Source of the DNA: Caulobacter hibisci
GTDB taxonomy: Bacteria > Pseudomonadota > Alphaproteobacteria > Caulobacterales > Caulobacteraceae
Direction of reading: 5' to 3'
Length of the DNA stretch: 64,000 nucleotides
Assembly (NCBI RefSeq): GCF_016135805.1
Contig: NZ_JADWOX010000022.1
Coordinates: 1-64,000, forward strand
Numbering within the stretch: position 1 is the first letter of the stretch; each line of letters opens with the position of its first letter. Positions 33,436 through 44,324 of the stretch are shown here, piece after piece. Under the pieces are notes generated by a model that had not been told where the DNA came from, did no database searches, and saw only the letters and a program-made list of their open reading frames with translations. Position numbers and translations under genes: made by a program.

Positions 33436-36400
33436 GCCTCGACCTCGTTCGCCCCCGCCATGCGCCGCAGTTCGCCGTAGAGGTCGACGGGGCCGAGCAG
33501 GATTCTCAGCAGTTCCTCGCGGACGCGCTCCGAGGACAGGACCTGACGGCTCATGGTCGTGAAGGCCTCGTCGCTGTCCATCACAGCGTCCAGCAGCTCC
33601 TGCTTCAGCGTCGGCGAGGCGCTGAACTGCGCCCGGGTGTTGGCCTTGGCCTGCTCCTGCAGCTCCTCGGACGCCAGCATGTGGCTCTTCAGGAAGCCAT
33701 TGACGTAGTGGAGTTGGTCGTCGTCGGTGAGCTGCCCCTCGAAGAGGTCGTTCACGCGGGCGATGATCTCGTCCAGCCGCGCCTTGTCCTTCTCCTGCAA
33801 GCTGCCCGAGCCCGTGTCGGACATGCCCGGCAGCTTGGGCGCATCGCCCCCGCTATAGAGGAGGTCGCGCTTGGCCTCGGCCTTCAGGCTGTGGTGCGTA
33901 AGCTTGACGCCCGACAGGTCGATCCCCTCGCGCTCGCGACCGAACTCCAGCAGCGGCAGCAGGCGGCGATAGAAGATCGCCCGCTTCTCGATCTCGGTGT
34001 TCCCGTAGTCGAGGATCTGGCTGAGGAAACTGTAGAGCCGCACGAACGTGCCCATGTCTCCCTTGAACAGCGTCAGGGCGTCCATGTGGTCCTGGGCGTC
34101 GCTCTTGGCGCGCTCGTCGCCCTGGGCCTCGGCGAGCGTCCAGGCCTGCTTGGCGGCGTTGAAGGCGTGGACGATTCGGCTCGCCACCGGTTCGATGGCC
34201 GCAATCAGGTCGGACTGGCGCCCCACCGGGTGCAGTTCGACCTTCACCACCCGCTCGACCTCGAAGTCGTCGTAGTGGCCGGCCCCGTCCAGCTTGGCGC
34301 GCAAGTCGTAGATCAGGTTCGGATCGGTGGCGCTCTCCAGTTCCGCCGTCTCGTAGTAGGTGCGGAACGCCGCCAGGATCTCCTCGGAGCTGTTGACGAA
34401 GTCGAGGACGTAGGTGGTGTCCTTGCTGGGATGGGCGCGGTTCAGGCGCGAGAGGGTCTGCACCGCCTGGATGCCCGCCAGCCGCCGGTCGACATACATC
34501 CCGCACAGCAGCGGCTGGTCGAAGCCGGTCTGGAACTTGTTGGCGACCAGCAGCAGGTGGAAGGTCTGGTCCTTGAAGGCGTCGCGGATGTCACGGCCGT
34601 TCAGGCCGGGGTTCAACACGGGGCTGGTCTCGCTGACCTCGCCCAGGTCCTTGTCGGGCACCTCGCCCGAGAAGGCCACCAACGTGCCCAGCGGGTAGCC
34701 CTGCTCCTTGATGTAGCGCTGCATCGCCACCTGCCAGCGCACCGCCTCGGCGCGGCTGCCAAGCACCACCATGGCCTTGGCCTTGCCGTCGAGCAGCGGC
34801 AGCACGTTCTCGCGGTAGTGCTCGACGACGATCTGGACCTTCTGGCTGATGTTGTGCGGGTGCAGGCGCACCCAGCGCATGATCTCCTTCTTGGCCTTGC
34901 TGCGCTCGACCTCCTTGTCGTCGAGGTCACGCCCCTCGTGGGCCAGCTTGAAGGCCAGCTGGTAGGGCGTGTAGTTGCGCAGCACGTCGAGGATGAAGCC
35001 CTCCTCGATGGCCTGGCGCATCGAATAGACGTGGAAGGGGCCGGGCAGGTTGCCGTCGCCGACAGGACGGTCGGGGTGCGGCGGGCGACCGAACAGCTCC
35101 ATCGTTTTGCCCTTGGGCGTGGCCGTGAAGGCGACGTAGGTGATGCCCTTGTCGCTGGCCGCGCGGCCGGCCATCTGGGCGGCCAGGATGTCCTCGTTGC
35201 TGACCTCGCCGCCGTCGGCCAGTTCCGCCGCCTCCTCGGCCGAGAGCATCTGCTTGAGCTTGGCGGCGGCCTCGCCGGTCTGGCTGGAGTGGGCCTCGTC
35301 GGCGATCACGGCGAACGCCTGCCCCTCGGTTGCCGCCCGCTCCCGCACCTCCTTCAAGGCGAAGGGGAAGGTCTGGATCGTGCAGACGATTACCTTCTTG
35401 CCGGCCGCCAGGGCCTCGGCCAGCTGGCCGCTCTTGGAGCCGCTGTCGCTCTTGATCGTCGCCACCACGCCGGCGATGCGCTGGAAGTCGAACAACGCTT
35501 CCTGCAGCTGGGTGTCGATAACGTTGCGGTCCGACACCACGATCACGCTGGAGAACAGCTTGTCGTCGTTGGCGTCGTGCAACTCCGACAGCAGATGCGC
35601 GGCCCAGGCGATGGAGTTGGTCTTTCCCGACCCGGCCGAGTGCTGGATCAGGAAGCGTCCGCCCGGCCCCTCCTCCAGCACCTGGGCGGCCAGTTTCCGG
35701 GTGGCGTCCAGCTGGTGGTAGCGCGGGAAGATCACGCCGGTGATCTGCTTCTTGGCGTCGCGCCGGGTCACCATGTAACGGCCCAGGATCTCCAGCCAGC
35801 TGTCGCGCTGCCAGACCTGCTCCCAGAGGTAGGCTGTGCGGTGGCCGTTCGGATTGACCGGGTTACCCTTGCCGCCGTGGTCGCCCTTGTTGAACGGTAG
35901 GAAGAAGGTGTCGCGCCCCTGCAGCTTGGTGGTCATCGCCACCTCGCCGTTGCTGACAGCGAAATGCACCAGCGCCCCACCGGGGAAGTTCAGCAGCGGC
36001 TCGACCTTGCCGCCCTTGGGCCGGGGATCGCGGTCGAAACGGTATTGGTCGATGGCGTCCTGCAGGCTCTGGGTGAAGTCGGTCTTCAGCTCGACGGTCG
36101 CGACCGGCACGCCGTTCAGATAGAGCACCAGGTCAAAGCAGTTTTCGTTGGCGGTCGAATAACGCACTTGCCGCGCCACGCGCAGGCGGTTGGCTTGGTA
36201 GCGCCGGGTGATCTCGGGGTTCATGCCCATGGCCGGCTTGAACTGCGCCAGGTCCAATCGCCGACGAAGGCCGACCATGTCCAGCCCGCCGCGCAGCACG
36301 TCCAGCACGCCTCGGTCGTCGAGCGACTTGCGCACCCGGTCGGCCAGCACCTCGGCGGCGGCCGGGCCGTGGGTCTTGCTCAGGGCCTCCCAGGCCTCGG

Positions 36401-36554
36401 ACTGGCTGTCCTGCACCCAGGCGACCAGATCCTCGACGAACAGCGCCCGCGAGCGGTCATGCCGCGCCCCCGCGCCGGCCTCGTAGATCCAGCCGTGCGC
36501 GCCGAGGTGGTCGACGACGTCATCCTCGAAGCGGATTTCCTTGTGAAGGCTCAC
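33432..36554 (-). CDS. hsdR: Type I restriction enzyme R subunit (HsdR)
   Basis: The protein has 1040 residues from a GTG at 36554 overlapping the previous stop (GTGA). An N-terminal nuclease domain contains the PD-(D/E)xK-type block VATVELKTDFTQSLQDAIDQ. The translocase follows: Walker A in LIQHSAGSGKTNSIAW, DEAH in FAVIADEAHSSQTGEAA, and VAFTATPKGKTMELFG, with later motif VANKFQTGFDQPLLCGMYVD. The C-terminus is helical. It restricts DNA lacking the HsdM/HsdS modification. Nothing suggests inactivation. Confidence 0.95.
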   Translation of the reverse strand: MSLHKEIRFEDDVVDHLGAHGWIYEAGAGARHDRSRALFVEDLVAWVQDSQSEAWEALSKTHGPAAAEVLADRVRKSLDDRGVLDVLRGGLDMVGLRRRLDLAQFKPAMGMNPEITRRYQANRLRVARQVRYSTANENCFDLVLYLNGVPVATVELKTDFTQSLQDAIDQYRFDRDPRPKGGKVEPLLNFPGGALVHFAVSNGEVAMTTKLQGRDTFFLPFNKGDHGGKGNPVNPNGHRTAYLWEQVWQRDSWLEILGRYMVTRRDAKKQITGVIFPRYHQLDATRKLAAQVLEEGPGGRFLIQHSAGSGKTNSIAWAAHLLSELHDANDDKLFSSVIVVSDRNVIDTQLQEALFDFQRIAGVVATIKSDSGSKSGQLAEALAAGKKVIVCTIQTFPFALKEVRERAATEGQAFAVIADEAHSSQTGEAAAKLKQMLSAEEAAELADGGEVSNEDILAAQMAGRAASDKGITYVAFTATPKGKTMELFGRPPHPDRPVGDGNLPGPFHVYSMRQAIEEGFILDVLRNYTPYQLAFKLAHEGRDLDDKEVERSKAKKEIMRWVRLHPHNISQKVQIVVEHYRENVLPLLDGKAKAMVVLGSRAEAVRWQVAMQRYIKEQGYPLGTLVAFSGEVPDKDLGEVSETSPVLNPGLNGRDIRDAFKDQTFHLLLVANKFQTGFDQPLLCGMYVDRRLAGIQAVQTLSRLNRAHPSKDTTYVLDFVNSSEEILAAFRTYYETAELESATDPNLIYDLRAKLDGAGHYDDFEVERVVKVELHPVGRQSDLIAAIEPVASRIVHAFNAAKQAWTLAEAQGDERAKSDAQDHMDALTLFKGDMGTFVRLYSFLSQILDYGNTEIEKRAIFYRRLLPLLEFGREREGIDLSGVKLTHHSLKAEAKRDLLYSGGDAPKLPGMSDTGSGSLQEKDKARLDEIIARVNDLFEGQLTDDDQLHYVNGFLKSHMLASEELQEQAKANTRAQFSASPTLKQELLDAVMDSDEAFTTMSRQVLSSERVREELLRILLGPVDLYGELRRMAGANEVEA

Positions 36555-37083
36555 GTGCTGACGCGCTTTCGCCCGCGCAGACCCAGGACGGCGAAGGCCT
36601 CGGCGACTTCAGGCTTCATCGTGAAGCGGTTTTTTTCGTCGATGTCCGCGAGGATGCCGCTGAAGAAAGGGGCGTCGCGGTGTTCAGCGATCTCAGCTGG
36701 CCACAGGCGATCCTGGCGGTCCTTGCAAAGGTTTCCGAAGTGCATCTGCCAGATCATGCTGTCATGGCCACAGGCGCGGCTCAACTCGGTCGAGGTGGAG
36801 CCTGGGTTGTCTAGCAGGGCCTGGATGGTCTTGCGTTCGTTCTCGGTCATCGGCACGGCCTTGAACGCCTCCAAGACTCGCTGACCGACGGGGGCGTCTT
36901 TCAGGCGTGCGAACAGCGTCTTGCGCTCGTCTTCTTCGCGTCCGTCCAGCGCCGCGAGCAACTGCTGAGCTTGGGCTCGCTGCGCCTCTGATCCGGTGTC
37001 GGCCAAACGTATCGCATTGTCGCGCATCGCCTTCCTGTCGGCGGCGGACTTTTCCGGCAGGCCCAGGATGATTTTCTCGATGC

Positions 37084-37087
<4 letters not shown>
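36551..37087 (-). CDS. Unrecognised protein embedded between hsdS and hsdR (178 aa)
   Basis: The protein is soluble, without signal or TM. Residues 1-95 are charged and helical (MSIEKIILGLPEKSAADRKA, RAQAQQLLAALDGREEDERK). Residues 100-178 look like a winged helix: MTENERKTIQALLDNPGSTS, TELSRACGHDSMIWQMHFGN, then FFSGILADIDEKNRFTMKPE and VAEAFAVLGL. It overlaps hsdS (ATGA) and hsdR (GTGA) by 4 bp each, so it is made with the complex. No known R-M subunit fits. A role in loading, control or protection of HsdR is an inference from position only. Confidence 0.8.
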
Positions 37088-38378
<1,291 letters not shown>

Positions 38379-38382
<4 letters not shown>

Positions 38383-40214
38383 GCCGCCAGCCCCTCGATC
38401 ATCGCCTTGATCCGGTCGGTGACCTCGCGCAGGTCGGCGTCGATCTCGGTGAGGTCGCGCGGCGGCTCGAAGACATAGAAGTGGCGGTTGAACGGGATCT
38501 CGTAACCGGCCTTGGTCTTGTCCTCGTCGATCCAAGCATCAGGGGCGTGCGGCAGCACCTCGCGAGCGAAGTAGGCGTCGACATCCTCGGTTAGCGGCAC
38601 GTTCTCGGTGTCGCGGCGGGCGCTGTCGGCGACGGGCTTGCCCTTGTTCTTGCCCTTCTGGCCGACCACGGGCACGCCGGTCTCGTCGAGCAGCGGGCGT
38701 TCGACGGTGATGGTGCGGTAGCCGAAGGTCTCGTTGGCGAAGATCCGCGACAGCGGCGCGAGCTTGACCTTGCCGCCCTCGGGCGCGACGGGCGGGGCCT
38801 CCCCGGCGCGCACCACGATCCTGCCAGTCTCCTTGCCATCGGCGTCGATCACCGTGGCGATCTGGGCCTCCACGAAGTCGCCGAACAGCTGGGTGACCAA
38901 GGCGATGTGGTCCTCGCCCATCTCTTTGCGCTTGGAACCCAAGCCCTTGCGCATCTTCTTCCAGAAGCCGCTGGCGTCGATCAGCTGCAGCTGACCCTTG
39001 CGCGCCGCCGGTTTGCGGTTGGAGACGATCCAGACATAGGTGGCGATGCCGGTGTTGTAGAACATGTCGGTCGGCAGGGCGACGATGGCCTCGACCAGAT
39101 CGTTCTCCAGCAGGTAGCGGCGGATCTCGCTCTCGCCGCTGCCGGCCCCGCCGGTGAACAGGGGTGAGCCGTTGAGCACGATGCCGAACCGGCTGCCGCC
39201 GTCCTGGGCGGGCCGCATCTTCGACAGGAGGTGCAGCAGGAAGAGCAAGGACCCGTCCGACACGCGCGGCAGGCCGGGGCCGAAGCGGCCGGCGAAGCCT
39301 TGCTGCTCGTGCTCGGCGCGGACGACCTTCTCGACCTTTTTCCACTCCACGCCGAACGGTGGGTTGGACAGCATGTAGTCGAACTTCCGGCCTACGTGAC
39401 CGTCGTCGGACAGGGTGTTGCCGGGGATGATGTTGCCGACGTCCTGCCCCTTGATCAGCATGTCGGCCTTGCAGATGGCGTAGGACTCGTCGTTCAACTC
39501 CTGGCCGAACATGGTCAGCCGCGCGCCCGGGTTATGCTCGGTCAGGCGCTCCTCGGCGACCGACAGCATGCCGCCGGTGCCCGCCGTCGGGTCGTAGATG
39601 GTGCGCACCACGCCGGGCTTGGACAGAGCGTCGTCGTCCTCGACGAACAGCAGGGAGACCATCAGGCCGATGACCTCGCGGGGCGTGAAGTGCTCCCCGG
39701 CGGTCTCGTTGGACAGCTCGGCGAACTTGCGGATCAGCTCCTCGAACGCCAGGCCCATCTGGTGGTTGTCGACCGCCTCGGGGTGCAGGTCGATGCGGGC
39801 GAACTTCTCTGTGACCTGGTAGAGCAGCCCGGCCTTGGCCAGCTTGTCGACCTGGGTGAAGAACTCGAAGCGCTCGAAGATGTCGCGCACGGCCGGCGAG
39901 AAGGCCTGGATGTAGGCATAGAGGTTGGCGGCGATGTGGTCGGGGTCGCCGACCAGCCGGGCCATGTCTAGCCTGGATGTGTTGTAGAAGCTCTGCTTGG
40001 CGGCCCGCAGCAGGAACGGCTCGGGATTGACGCCCGCCGCCTCGCGCTTTGCCAGTTCCTCCAGCACCGCCGGCTTGGTGGCCTCCAGCACGCAGTCCAG
40101 CCGCCGCAGCACCGTGAACGGCAGGATGACCTTGCCGTAGTCGGATTGCTTGTAGTCCCCGCGCAGCAGGTCGGCGACGGACCAGATGAAGGCCGACAAC
40201 GACTGATGGTTCAT
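38379..40214 (-). CDS. hsdM: Type I restriction-modification methyltransferase subunit (HsdM)
   Basis: The start is the ATG at 40214 (MNHQSLSAFIWSVADLLRGD) with GAGGGG upstream; the frame beyond is not coding. The protein has 611 residues. The N-terminal HsdM domain is followed by the N6-adenine methylase: HFTPREVIGLMVSLLF, TIYDPTAGTGGMLSVAEERL (SAM motif I) and FDYMLSNPPFGVEWKKVEKV (NPPF catalytic motif IV). It heads the coupled order hsdM-hsdS-orf178-hsdR, so modification is made first. The extended C-terminus (about 500-611) is typical of the class. Confidence 0.95.
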
Positions 40215-40525
40215 GAAACGCCCCTCGAACAACGCCTGATAGCATCGCAACAACGAAGCCAAGGCAATCGGGTTAGTAACTGAACTCCGGCTGCGCCGGA
40301 AGCGGACGTAGGAGGGGCGGCGCGGCGAGGATGTCAATTAATACGCACCCTAGGAGAAAGAAGCGCTGAACACCGTTCGCCAATCGGCGTTCTCCGCATT
40401 TATCGCCCATCCTAGGAGCCCAGGCATCTCGGCTCCGCCCCGTCCGCCCGTCGCCGATGGCGCGCGCGCCTCCGCAGCCCTGCTTTTCCATACGCCCCCA
40501 GGACGCCCTGGCGGCAGGAGATCCC
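40215..40525. other. Divergent intergenic region inside the element
   Basis: About 310 bp between hsdM and the ATPase gene must hold the promoters of both operons. It contains a short hairpin (CCGGCTGCGCCGG near 40290) and an AT-richer patch GATGTCAATTAATACGCACC (40329-40348). No confident -35/-10 assignment was made. Confidence 0.4.
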
Positions 40526-41584
40526 ATGCCCACAACCCAGACTTCGCTCCGCACAATCACGCTCGGAGCCCTCCTCGACACCAACATGCCGCCCCGCCGT
40601 CACCTTCTCGCGCCCTGGCTGCGCGAACAGGAATCGGTCCTCGTCTGGGCCGCGCCCGGCGTCGGCAAGACCATGCTGACCCTGTCGCTGGCGCTGGCCA
40701 TCGCCGGCGGCGGCGAACTGCTCGGCTGGCGCGCGCCGCATCCAGCTCGCGTCCTTATCATCGACGGCGAGATGCCGCTGGATGACCTGCAGGGCCGCCT
40801 CGTGTCCCTCTCGGGAGCCATCGGGGGCATCGACATGGACGCCGCCAGGTCAAACCTGAAGATCCTCGCCCGGCACCATCAGGCCCCCGACGCAGCCTTT
40901 CCGGACTTCGGGGACGAGAAGCAGCAGGACGCGATCATCCAGCTGATCCGCAGCTACGACCCGGCGGTGGTGATCCTCGACAACCTGTCGACCCTCGCCA
41001 CGCTGGACGACGAGAACGGCGCGGCGGAGACCCAGCGCGTCGTCCGCCTTTTGGCCCGCCTCAAGCAAGCACGGATCGGTGTCATCGTCGTCCACCACTC
41101 GGGCAAGAACGGAAAGACCTTCCGGGGCAGCTCGATGCTGGCGACGACGTTCGAGGTGATTATCGGCCTGACCCGCGACGCCGGGGCCGACGCCCTCGAC
41201 CCCACCGGTTCGGCCCGGTTCAATGTCGAGTGGACCAAGTTCCGGGGCCTTCGCGACGCCAGCATCGGCGACCGCTCGGTTCTTCTGAAGGAAACCCCGG
41301 AGGGCCTTCGGTGGACCGCCGAGACCCCGCAGGACGAGACCTTGAACGCCCTGGCCGTCCTCGTTCGCAGCGGCAAGTTCGCCACGCGCAACGCGGCGGG
41401 CAAGGCGCTGCCGAAGCACCTCTGGCCGAACGAGGACTCGCCGCCCTCCGACGGCTGGATCTCGGGCCGGTTCAAGATGGCAGACGCCAAGGGTATCCTG
41501 CCCAAGCGTGAAGTCGACGCCCTGCTGAAGGCCGCTGGTGAAGCCGAGGGCGACGTCGAGGCGGACCTCCATGACGACCTTTGA
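40526..41584 (+). CDS. RepA-like AAA ATPase (RecA-fold)
   Basis: The start is the ATG at 40526 after CAGGAG; the protein has 352 residues. It has a RecA-type P-loop core: VLVWAAPGVGKTMLTLSLAL (Walker A), RVLIIDGEMPLDDLQGRL, DPAVVILDNLSTLATLDDEN (Walker B) and GVIVVHHSGKNGKTFRGSSM, as in RepA-type hexameric helicases of plasmids and satellites. The C-terminal 90 residues are a likely DNA-binding tail. In the element it suggests a replication or regulation step, though no separate primase or origin was identified. Confidence 0.8.
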   Translation: MPTTQTSLRTITLGALLDTNMPPRRHLLAPWLREQESVLVWAAPGVGKTMLTLSLALAIAGGGELLGWRAPHPARVLIIDGEMPLDDLQGRLVSLSGAIGGIDMDAARSNLKILARHHQAPDAAFPDFGDEKQQDAIIQLIRSYDPAVVILDNLSTLATLDDENGAAETQRVVRLLARLKQARIGVIVVHHSGKNGKTFRGSSMLATTFEVIIGLTRDAGADALDPTGSARFNVEWTKFRGLRDASIGDRSVLLKETPEGLRWTAETPQDETLNALAVLVRSGKFATRNAAGKALPKHLWPNEDSPPSDGWISGRFKMADAKGILPKREVDALLKAAGEAEGDVEADLHDDL

Positions 41585-41791
41585 GACCATCGTGGCGGTC
41601 CTGGCGGGGTGGAACGAGGGCGTCAGCCTCGCTCCACAGGTGATTTCACGTCTCAGGCTGTTCTTTAAGGCCGTGAACCCGTGAACCGCCCGTCCCGCTT
41701 GGGTTTCCGACGACCCGCCACGCGCGGCTTCATGAAGCCCTGAACCACCGCGCCCTCGCCCGGCGCAACCAACTCTTCCTCATCAATCTCG

Positions 41792-41822
41792 AAAGGCCCG
41801 ACCGGACACCCGGCGGGCCTTT
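41792..41822 (+). terminator. Hairpin with T-rich end, probable terminator
   Basis: AAAGGCCCG (41792-41800) pairs with CGGGCCTTT (41814-41822), with an extra CCGG/CCGG pairing inside, followed by TTCG. It would end the ATPase transcript before the 110-aa gene. Confidence 0.55.
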
Positions 41823-41846
41823 CGTGCGTCTGGACCTCTCCAAATC

Positions 41847-42179
41847 ATGCACGACCTGAACACGACCACCCGCATCGAACTCAGCAACCGCCCCGGCCAG
41901 TTCGCCGTCCTTTGCGAAGCCGGCGCGGCCTTCCTAGCCGCCAACGACATCCGCAGCCTCTTCATCTGCCTGGATGGCGCGCGGCGCTACGGCTACGTCA
42001 GCCACTACAGCCCCAACCGAAAGGGTCAGATGGACACGCTCGCGCGCGGCCTCCTCGGCGCAGGCAAGGGCGAACAAGTCCGCTACCGCGACGGCAACGT
42101 CCTGAACCTGCGCCTGAACAACCTCAAAATCGTGCGCACCTACAGCGCCAACCGCCGGACCCAGGGAGGCGTGGCTTGA
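41847..42179 (+). CDS. Small HNH-like protein of the element
   Basis: The protein has 110 residues. The C-terminal part DGARRYGYVSHYSPNRKGQM and VRYRDGNVLNLRLNNLKIVR resembles the tail of HNH/AP2-type proteins (DGNxLNxxxxNL), but the catalytic His-Asn-His set is not complete, so nuclease activity is doubtful. It overlaps the next gene by 4 bp if that one starts at TTG 42176, implying an operon. Function unknown. Confidence 0.5.
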   Translation: MHDLNTTTRIELSNRPGQFAVLCEAGAAFLAANDIRSLFICLDGARRYGYVSHYSPNRKGQMDTLARGLLGAGKGEQVRYRDGNVLNLRLNNLKIVRTYSANRRTQGGVA

Positions 42180-42508
42180 TCTTCTCTACGCTGCCCGCCA
42201 GCTACGTCGCCTTCGGCGGCAACGTCCTGCCGATGCGCTCGCGGCCGAGCACCACCAAGCTTGCGCCCGTCCCCGGCCAGTTGCTCGATCCGTCCACCGG
42301 GGATGCTCTGCTGACGACAGACCAGGCCGCTGCCCTGCTGGGCATCTCGCCTCGCACGCTGGAAGGTTACCGTCGAAAAGGCGGTGGACCGCTGTTCGTG
42401 GCGCTGTCGCGCAACGCCGTCCGCTACAGGCCGGCCGATCTCAAGGCATGGCTCGACAGCCGAACCGCGCCGCACACCGCCAAGGCCCGCGTCCTGCTGG
42501 CGGCCTGA
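42176..42508 (+). CDS. AlpA/MerR-like helix-turn-helix protein
   Basis: The core LLTTDQAAALLGISPRTLEG with YRRKGGGPLFVALSRNAVRY and RPADLKAWLDSRT is the helix-turn-helix 17/AlpA-like fold used by excisionases and satellite activators. Start is uncertain: TTG 42176 (overlapping the previous stop, 110 aa) or ATG 42233 (91 aa). It is the last gene before the tRNA end and a good candidate for the recombination directionality factor or activator of the integrase. The 267 bp that follow up to the attachment repeat hold no recognised gene. Confidence 0.65.
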   Translation: MIFSTLPASYVAFGGNVLPMRSRPSTTKLAPVPGQLLDPSTGDALLTTDQAAALLGISPRTLEGYRRKGGGPLFVALSRNAVRYRPADLKAWLDSRTAPHTAKARVLLAA

Positions 42509-42774
42509 CTTCGCCAAGGGGCCGTCGCAGAACGCGGCGGTCCCGAGGTCGGATCGTTTTTGGGTCAGGTATCCGAAGCGGCATATCGTGGCTGCCGCCG
42601 ACGCGGTTCCCCCCGTGCACCCCTCGGCCCAAAAGGCGGAGCCCTGCGTTTTTTGTGGGCGGCACCAGAAGAGGCGGCGCGCCCCATCGGCGGCCAATTA
42701 GATGCACGCGGCACCACCACAGCACCACAGCCTTGGCCGTGCACCTGGGAAAATCCGCTAAGTCATTGAAATGT

Positions 42775-42824
42775 ATGGCGCGCCCGGAACGATTCGAACG
42801 TCCGACCCTCAGATTCGTAGTCTG
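42775..42824. repeat. Attachment repeat at the tRNA end (50 bp)
   Basis: Identical to 31986-32035. It covers the 3' 49 bases of tRNA-Arg(ACG), including anticodon arm, T arm, acceptor and CCA, plus one flanking base. Confidence 0.9.
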
Positions 42825-42852
42825 ATGCTCTATCCAGCTGAGCTACGGGCGC
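42776..42852 (-). tRNA. tRNA-Arg(ACG), integration target
   Basis: A 77-nt cloverleaf on the reverse strand: acceptor GCGCCCG/CGGGCGC, D arm GCTCAGCTGGATAGAGC, anticodon stem TCAGA with loop CTACGAA (anticodon ACG), T arm with GTTCGAATC, encoded CCA. It stays intact because the element brings the identical 3' sequence. An identical copy lies at 50659-50735 on the other strand. Confidence 0.95.
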
Positions 42853-42869
42853 GCATTTCGGCGAAAGAC

Positions 42870-42946
42870 TGGCGCACCCGACACGATTCGAACGTGTGAC
42901 CTTTGCCTTCGGAGGGCAACGCTCTATCCAGCTGAGCTACGGGTGC
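42870..42946 (-). tRNA. tRNA-Arg(CCG)
   Basis: A 77-nt cloverleaf on the reverse strand with acceptor GCACCCG/CGGGTGC, anticodon stem TTGCC and loop CTCCGAA (anticodon CCG), T loop GTTCGAATC and encoded CCA. It lies 17 bp before the ACG tRNA, so both are likely transcribed together from the right. Confidence 0.95.
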
Positions 42947-42966
42947 ATCCGCCTTGCGGAAGCGCG

Positions 42967-42994
42967 GTCTTAGCCGAAAGCCGCGCCTGCGCAA
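42967..42994 (-). promoter_or_regulatory. Possible promoter of the tRNA-Arg pair
   Basis: Reverse-strand TTGCGC (42994-42989), 16-bp spacer, TAAGAC (42972-42967), about 20 bp before the first tRNA. Match quality is moderate. Confidence 0.4.
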
Positions 42995-43004
42995 AGGGTT
43001 TTGG

Positions 43005-44321
43005 TCAGCCTTTCGCCAGATAGACGAAGCGCAGGACGAACAGGACCGCCAGCACCACCAGCAGCCAGTCGCGGCGGGCCAACTTGCCGGTCACGGCCTT
43101 GAGGATCGCGTAGCTGGTGATGCCGAACGCCAGGCCGTTGGCGATCGAGAAGGTCAGCGGAATGGTGATCACCGTCAGGAAGGCGGGGATGGCGACGGTG
43201 GGGTCGTTCCAGTCGACCTCGGCCAGCGAGCCGATCATCAGGGCGCCGACCAGGATCAGGGCCGGGGCCGTGGCGGCGGCGGGGATGGCCTGCACGAGCG
43301 GGGCGAAGAACAGGGTGATCAGGAACAGGATCCCGACCACCACGGCCGTCAGGCCGGTGCGGCCGCCGGCGGTGACGCCCGAGGCGCTCTCGATATAGCT
43401 GCACACCGTGCTGGTGCCGGCCGCCGCGCCGATCATGGTGGCGGCGGAGTCGGCGGTGAGGATGCGGTTGAGGCGCGGGATCGTGCCATCCTCTTGGACG
43501 AGGCCGGCCTTCTTGGTGACGGCGACCAGGGTGCCGACATTGTCGAACAGGTCGACGAACAGGAAGACGAAGATGATCTCGAGCAAGGCCAGGCCCATGC
43601 CGCCTTGCAGGTGAAGGGCGGCGGGGATGTCCATCTTCAGGAAGGTGGCCGACAGGTCGGTCAGGCTGTAGGCGCCGGGGGTGAACTTCGACAGGCCCAG
43701 CAGCCAGCCGGCGATCGCGGCCAGCAGCACGCCGATCAGGATCGCGCCCTTGACCCGCCAGGCCTGCAGGGCGGCGATGACGACGAGGCCGATCAGGGCC
43801 AGGGCCGCCGTCGGGGTGGTCAGGTCGCCCAGGGCCACGGCGGTGGCCGGGTTGGTGACGATGACGCCGGCGTCCTTCAGGCCGATGAAGGCGATGAAGA
43901 GACCGACGCCCGCGGCGACGGCCGAGAACAGCGGCCGGGGGATGGCCGCCACGATCATCTGGCGAATGCCGGCCACGGTCAGGATCAGGAAGGCCACGCC
44001 CGACAGGAAGACGCAGCCAAGCGCGGTCTCCCACGGCACGCCCATGCCCTTGACGACGGTGTAGGTGAAATAGGCGTTGAGCCCCATGCCCGGCGCCAGG
44101 GCCAGCGGGTAGTTGGCGATCAGGCCCATCAGGATCGAGCCGAGGCCGGCGGCCAGGCAGGTGGCGGCGGCGACGGCGGCGACCGGCATGCCGGCCTCGC
44201 CCAGGATCGCCGGATTGACCACGACGATATAGGCCATGGTCATGAAGGTGGTCAGGCCGGCCAGCACTTCGGTGCGGACGTTGGTGCCCTGGGCCTTCAG
44301 GTGGAAGAGACGTTCGAGCAT
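43005..44321 (-). CDS. NCS2/AzgA-family purine permease
   Basis: The protein has 438 residues with about 12-14 membrane segments. It opens MLERLFHLKAQGTNVRTEVL, AGLTTFMTMAYIVVVNPAIL. Signatures: LALAPGMGLNAYFTYTVVKG, EIIFVFLFVDLFDNVGTLVA and GTSTVCSYIESASGVTAGGR, as in AzgA-like hypoxanthine/adenine/guanine permeases. It sits 3 bp after the stop of the purine nucleoside permease homologue, so the two are cotranscribed and together import or handle purines. Confidence 0.93.
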   Translation of the reverse strand: MLERLFHLKAQGTNVRTEVLAGLTTFMTMAYIVVVNPAILGEAGMPVAAVAAATCLAAGLGSILMGLIANYPLALAPGMGLNAYFTYTVVKGMGVPWETALGCVFLSGVAFLILTVAGIRQMIVAAIPRPLFSAVAAGVGLFIAFIGLKDAGVIVTNPATAVALGDLTTPTAALALIGLVVIAALQAWRVKGAILIGVLLAAIAGWLLGLSKFTPGAYSLTDLSATFLKMDIPAALHLQGGMGLALLEIIFVFLFVDLFDNVGTLVAVTKKAGLVQEDGTIPRLNRILTADSAATMIGAAAGTSTVCSYIESASGVTAGGRTGLTAVVVGILFLITLFFAPLVQAIPAAATAPALILVGALMIGSLAEVDWNDPTVAIPAFLTVITIPLTFSIANGLAFGITSYAILKAVTGKLARRDWLLVVLAVLFVLRFVYLAKG

Positions 44322-44324
44322 GGC

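Noticed and set aside
32943..35900. 985-codon forward frame over integrase and hsdR
   Set aside because: Out of phase with the integrase and antisense to hsdR; no motif.
42384..42825. Small forward ORFs between the AlpA-like gene and the tRNA
   Set aside because: Mutually overlapping, one running into the tRNA sequence; no domain or ribosome-binding site.
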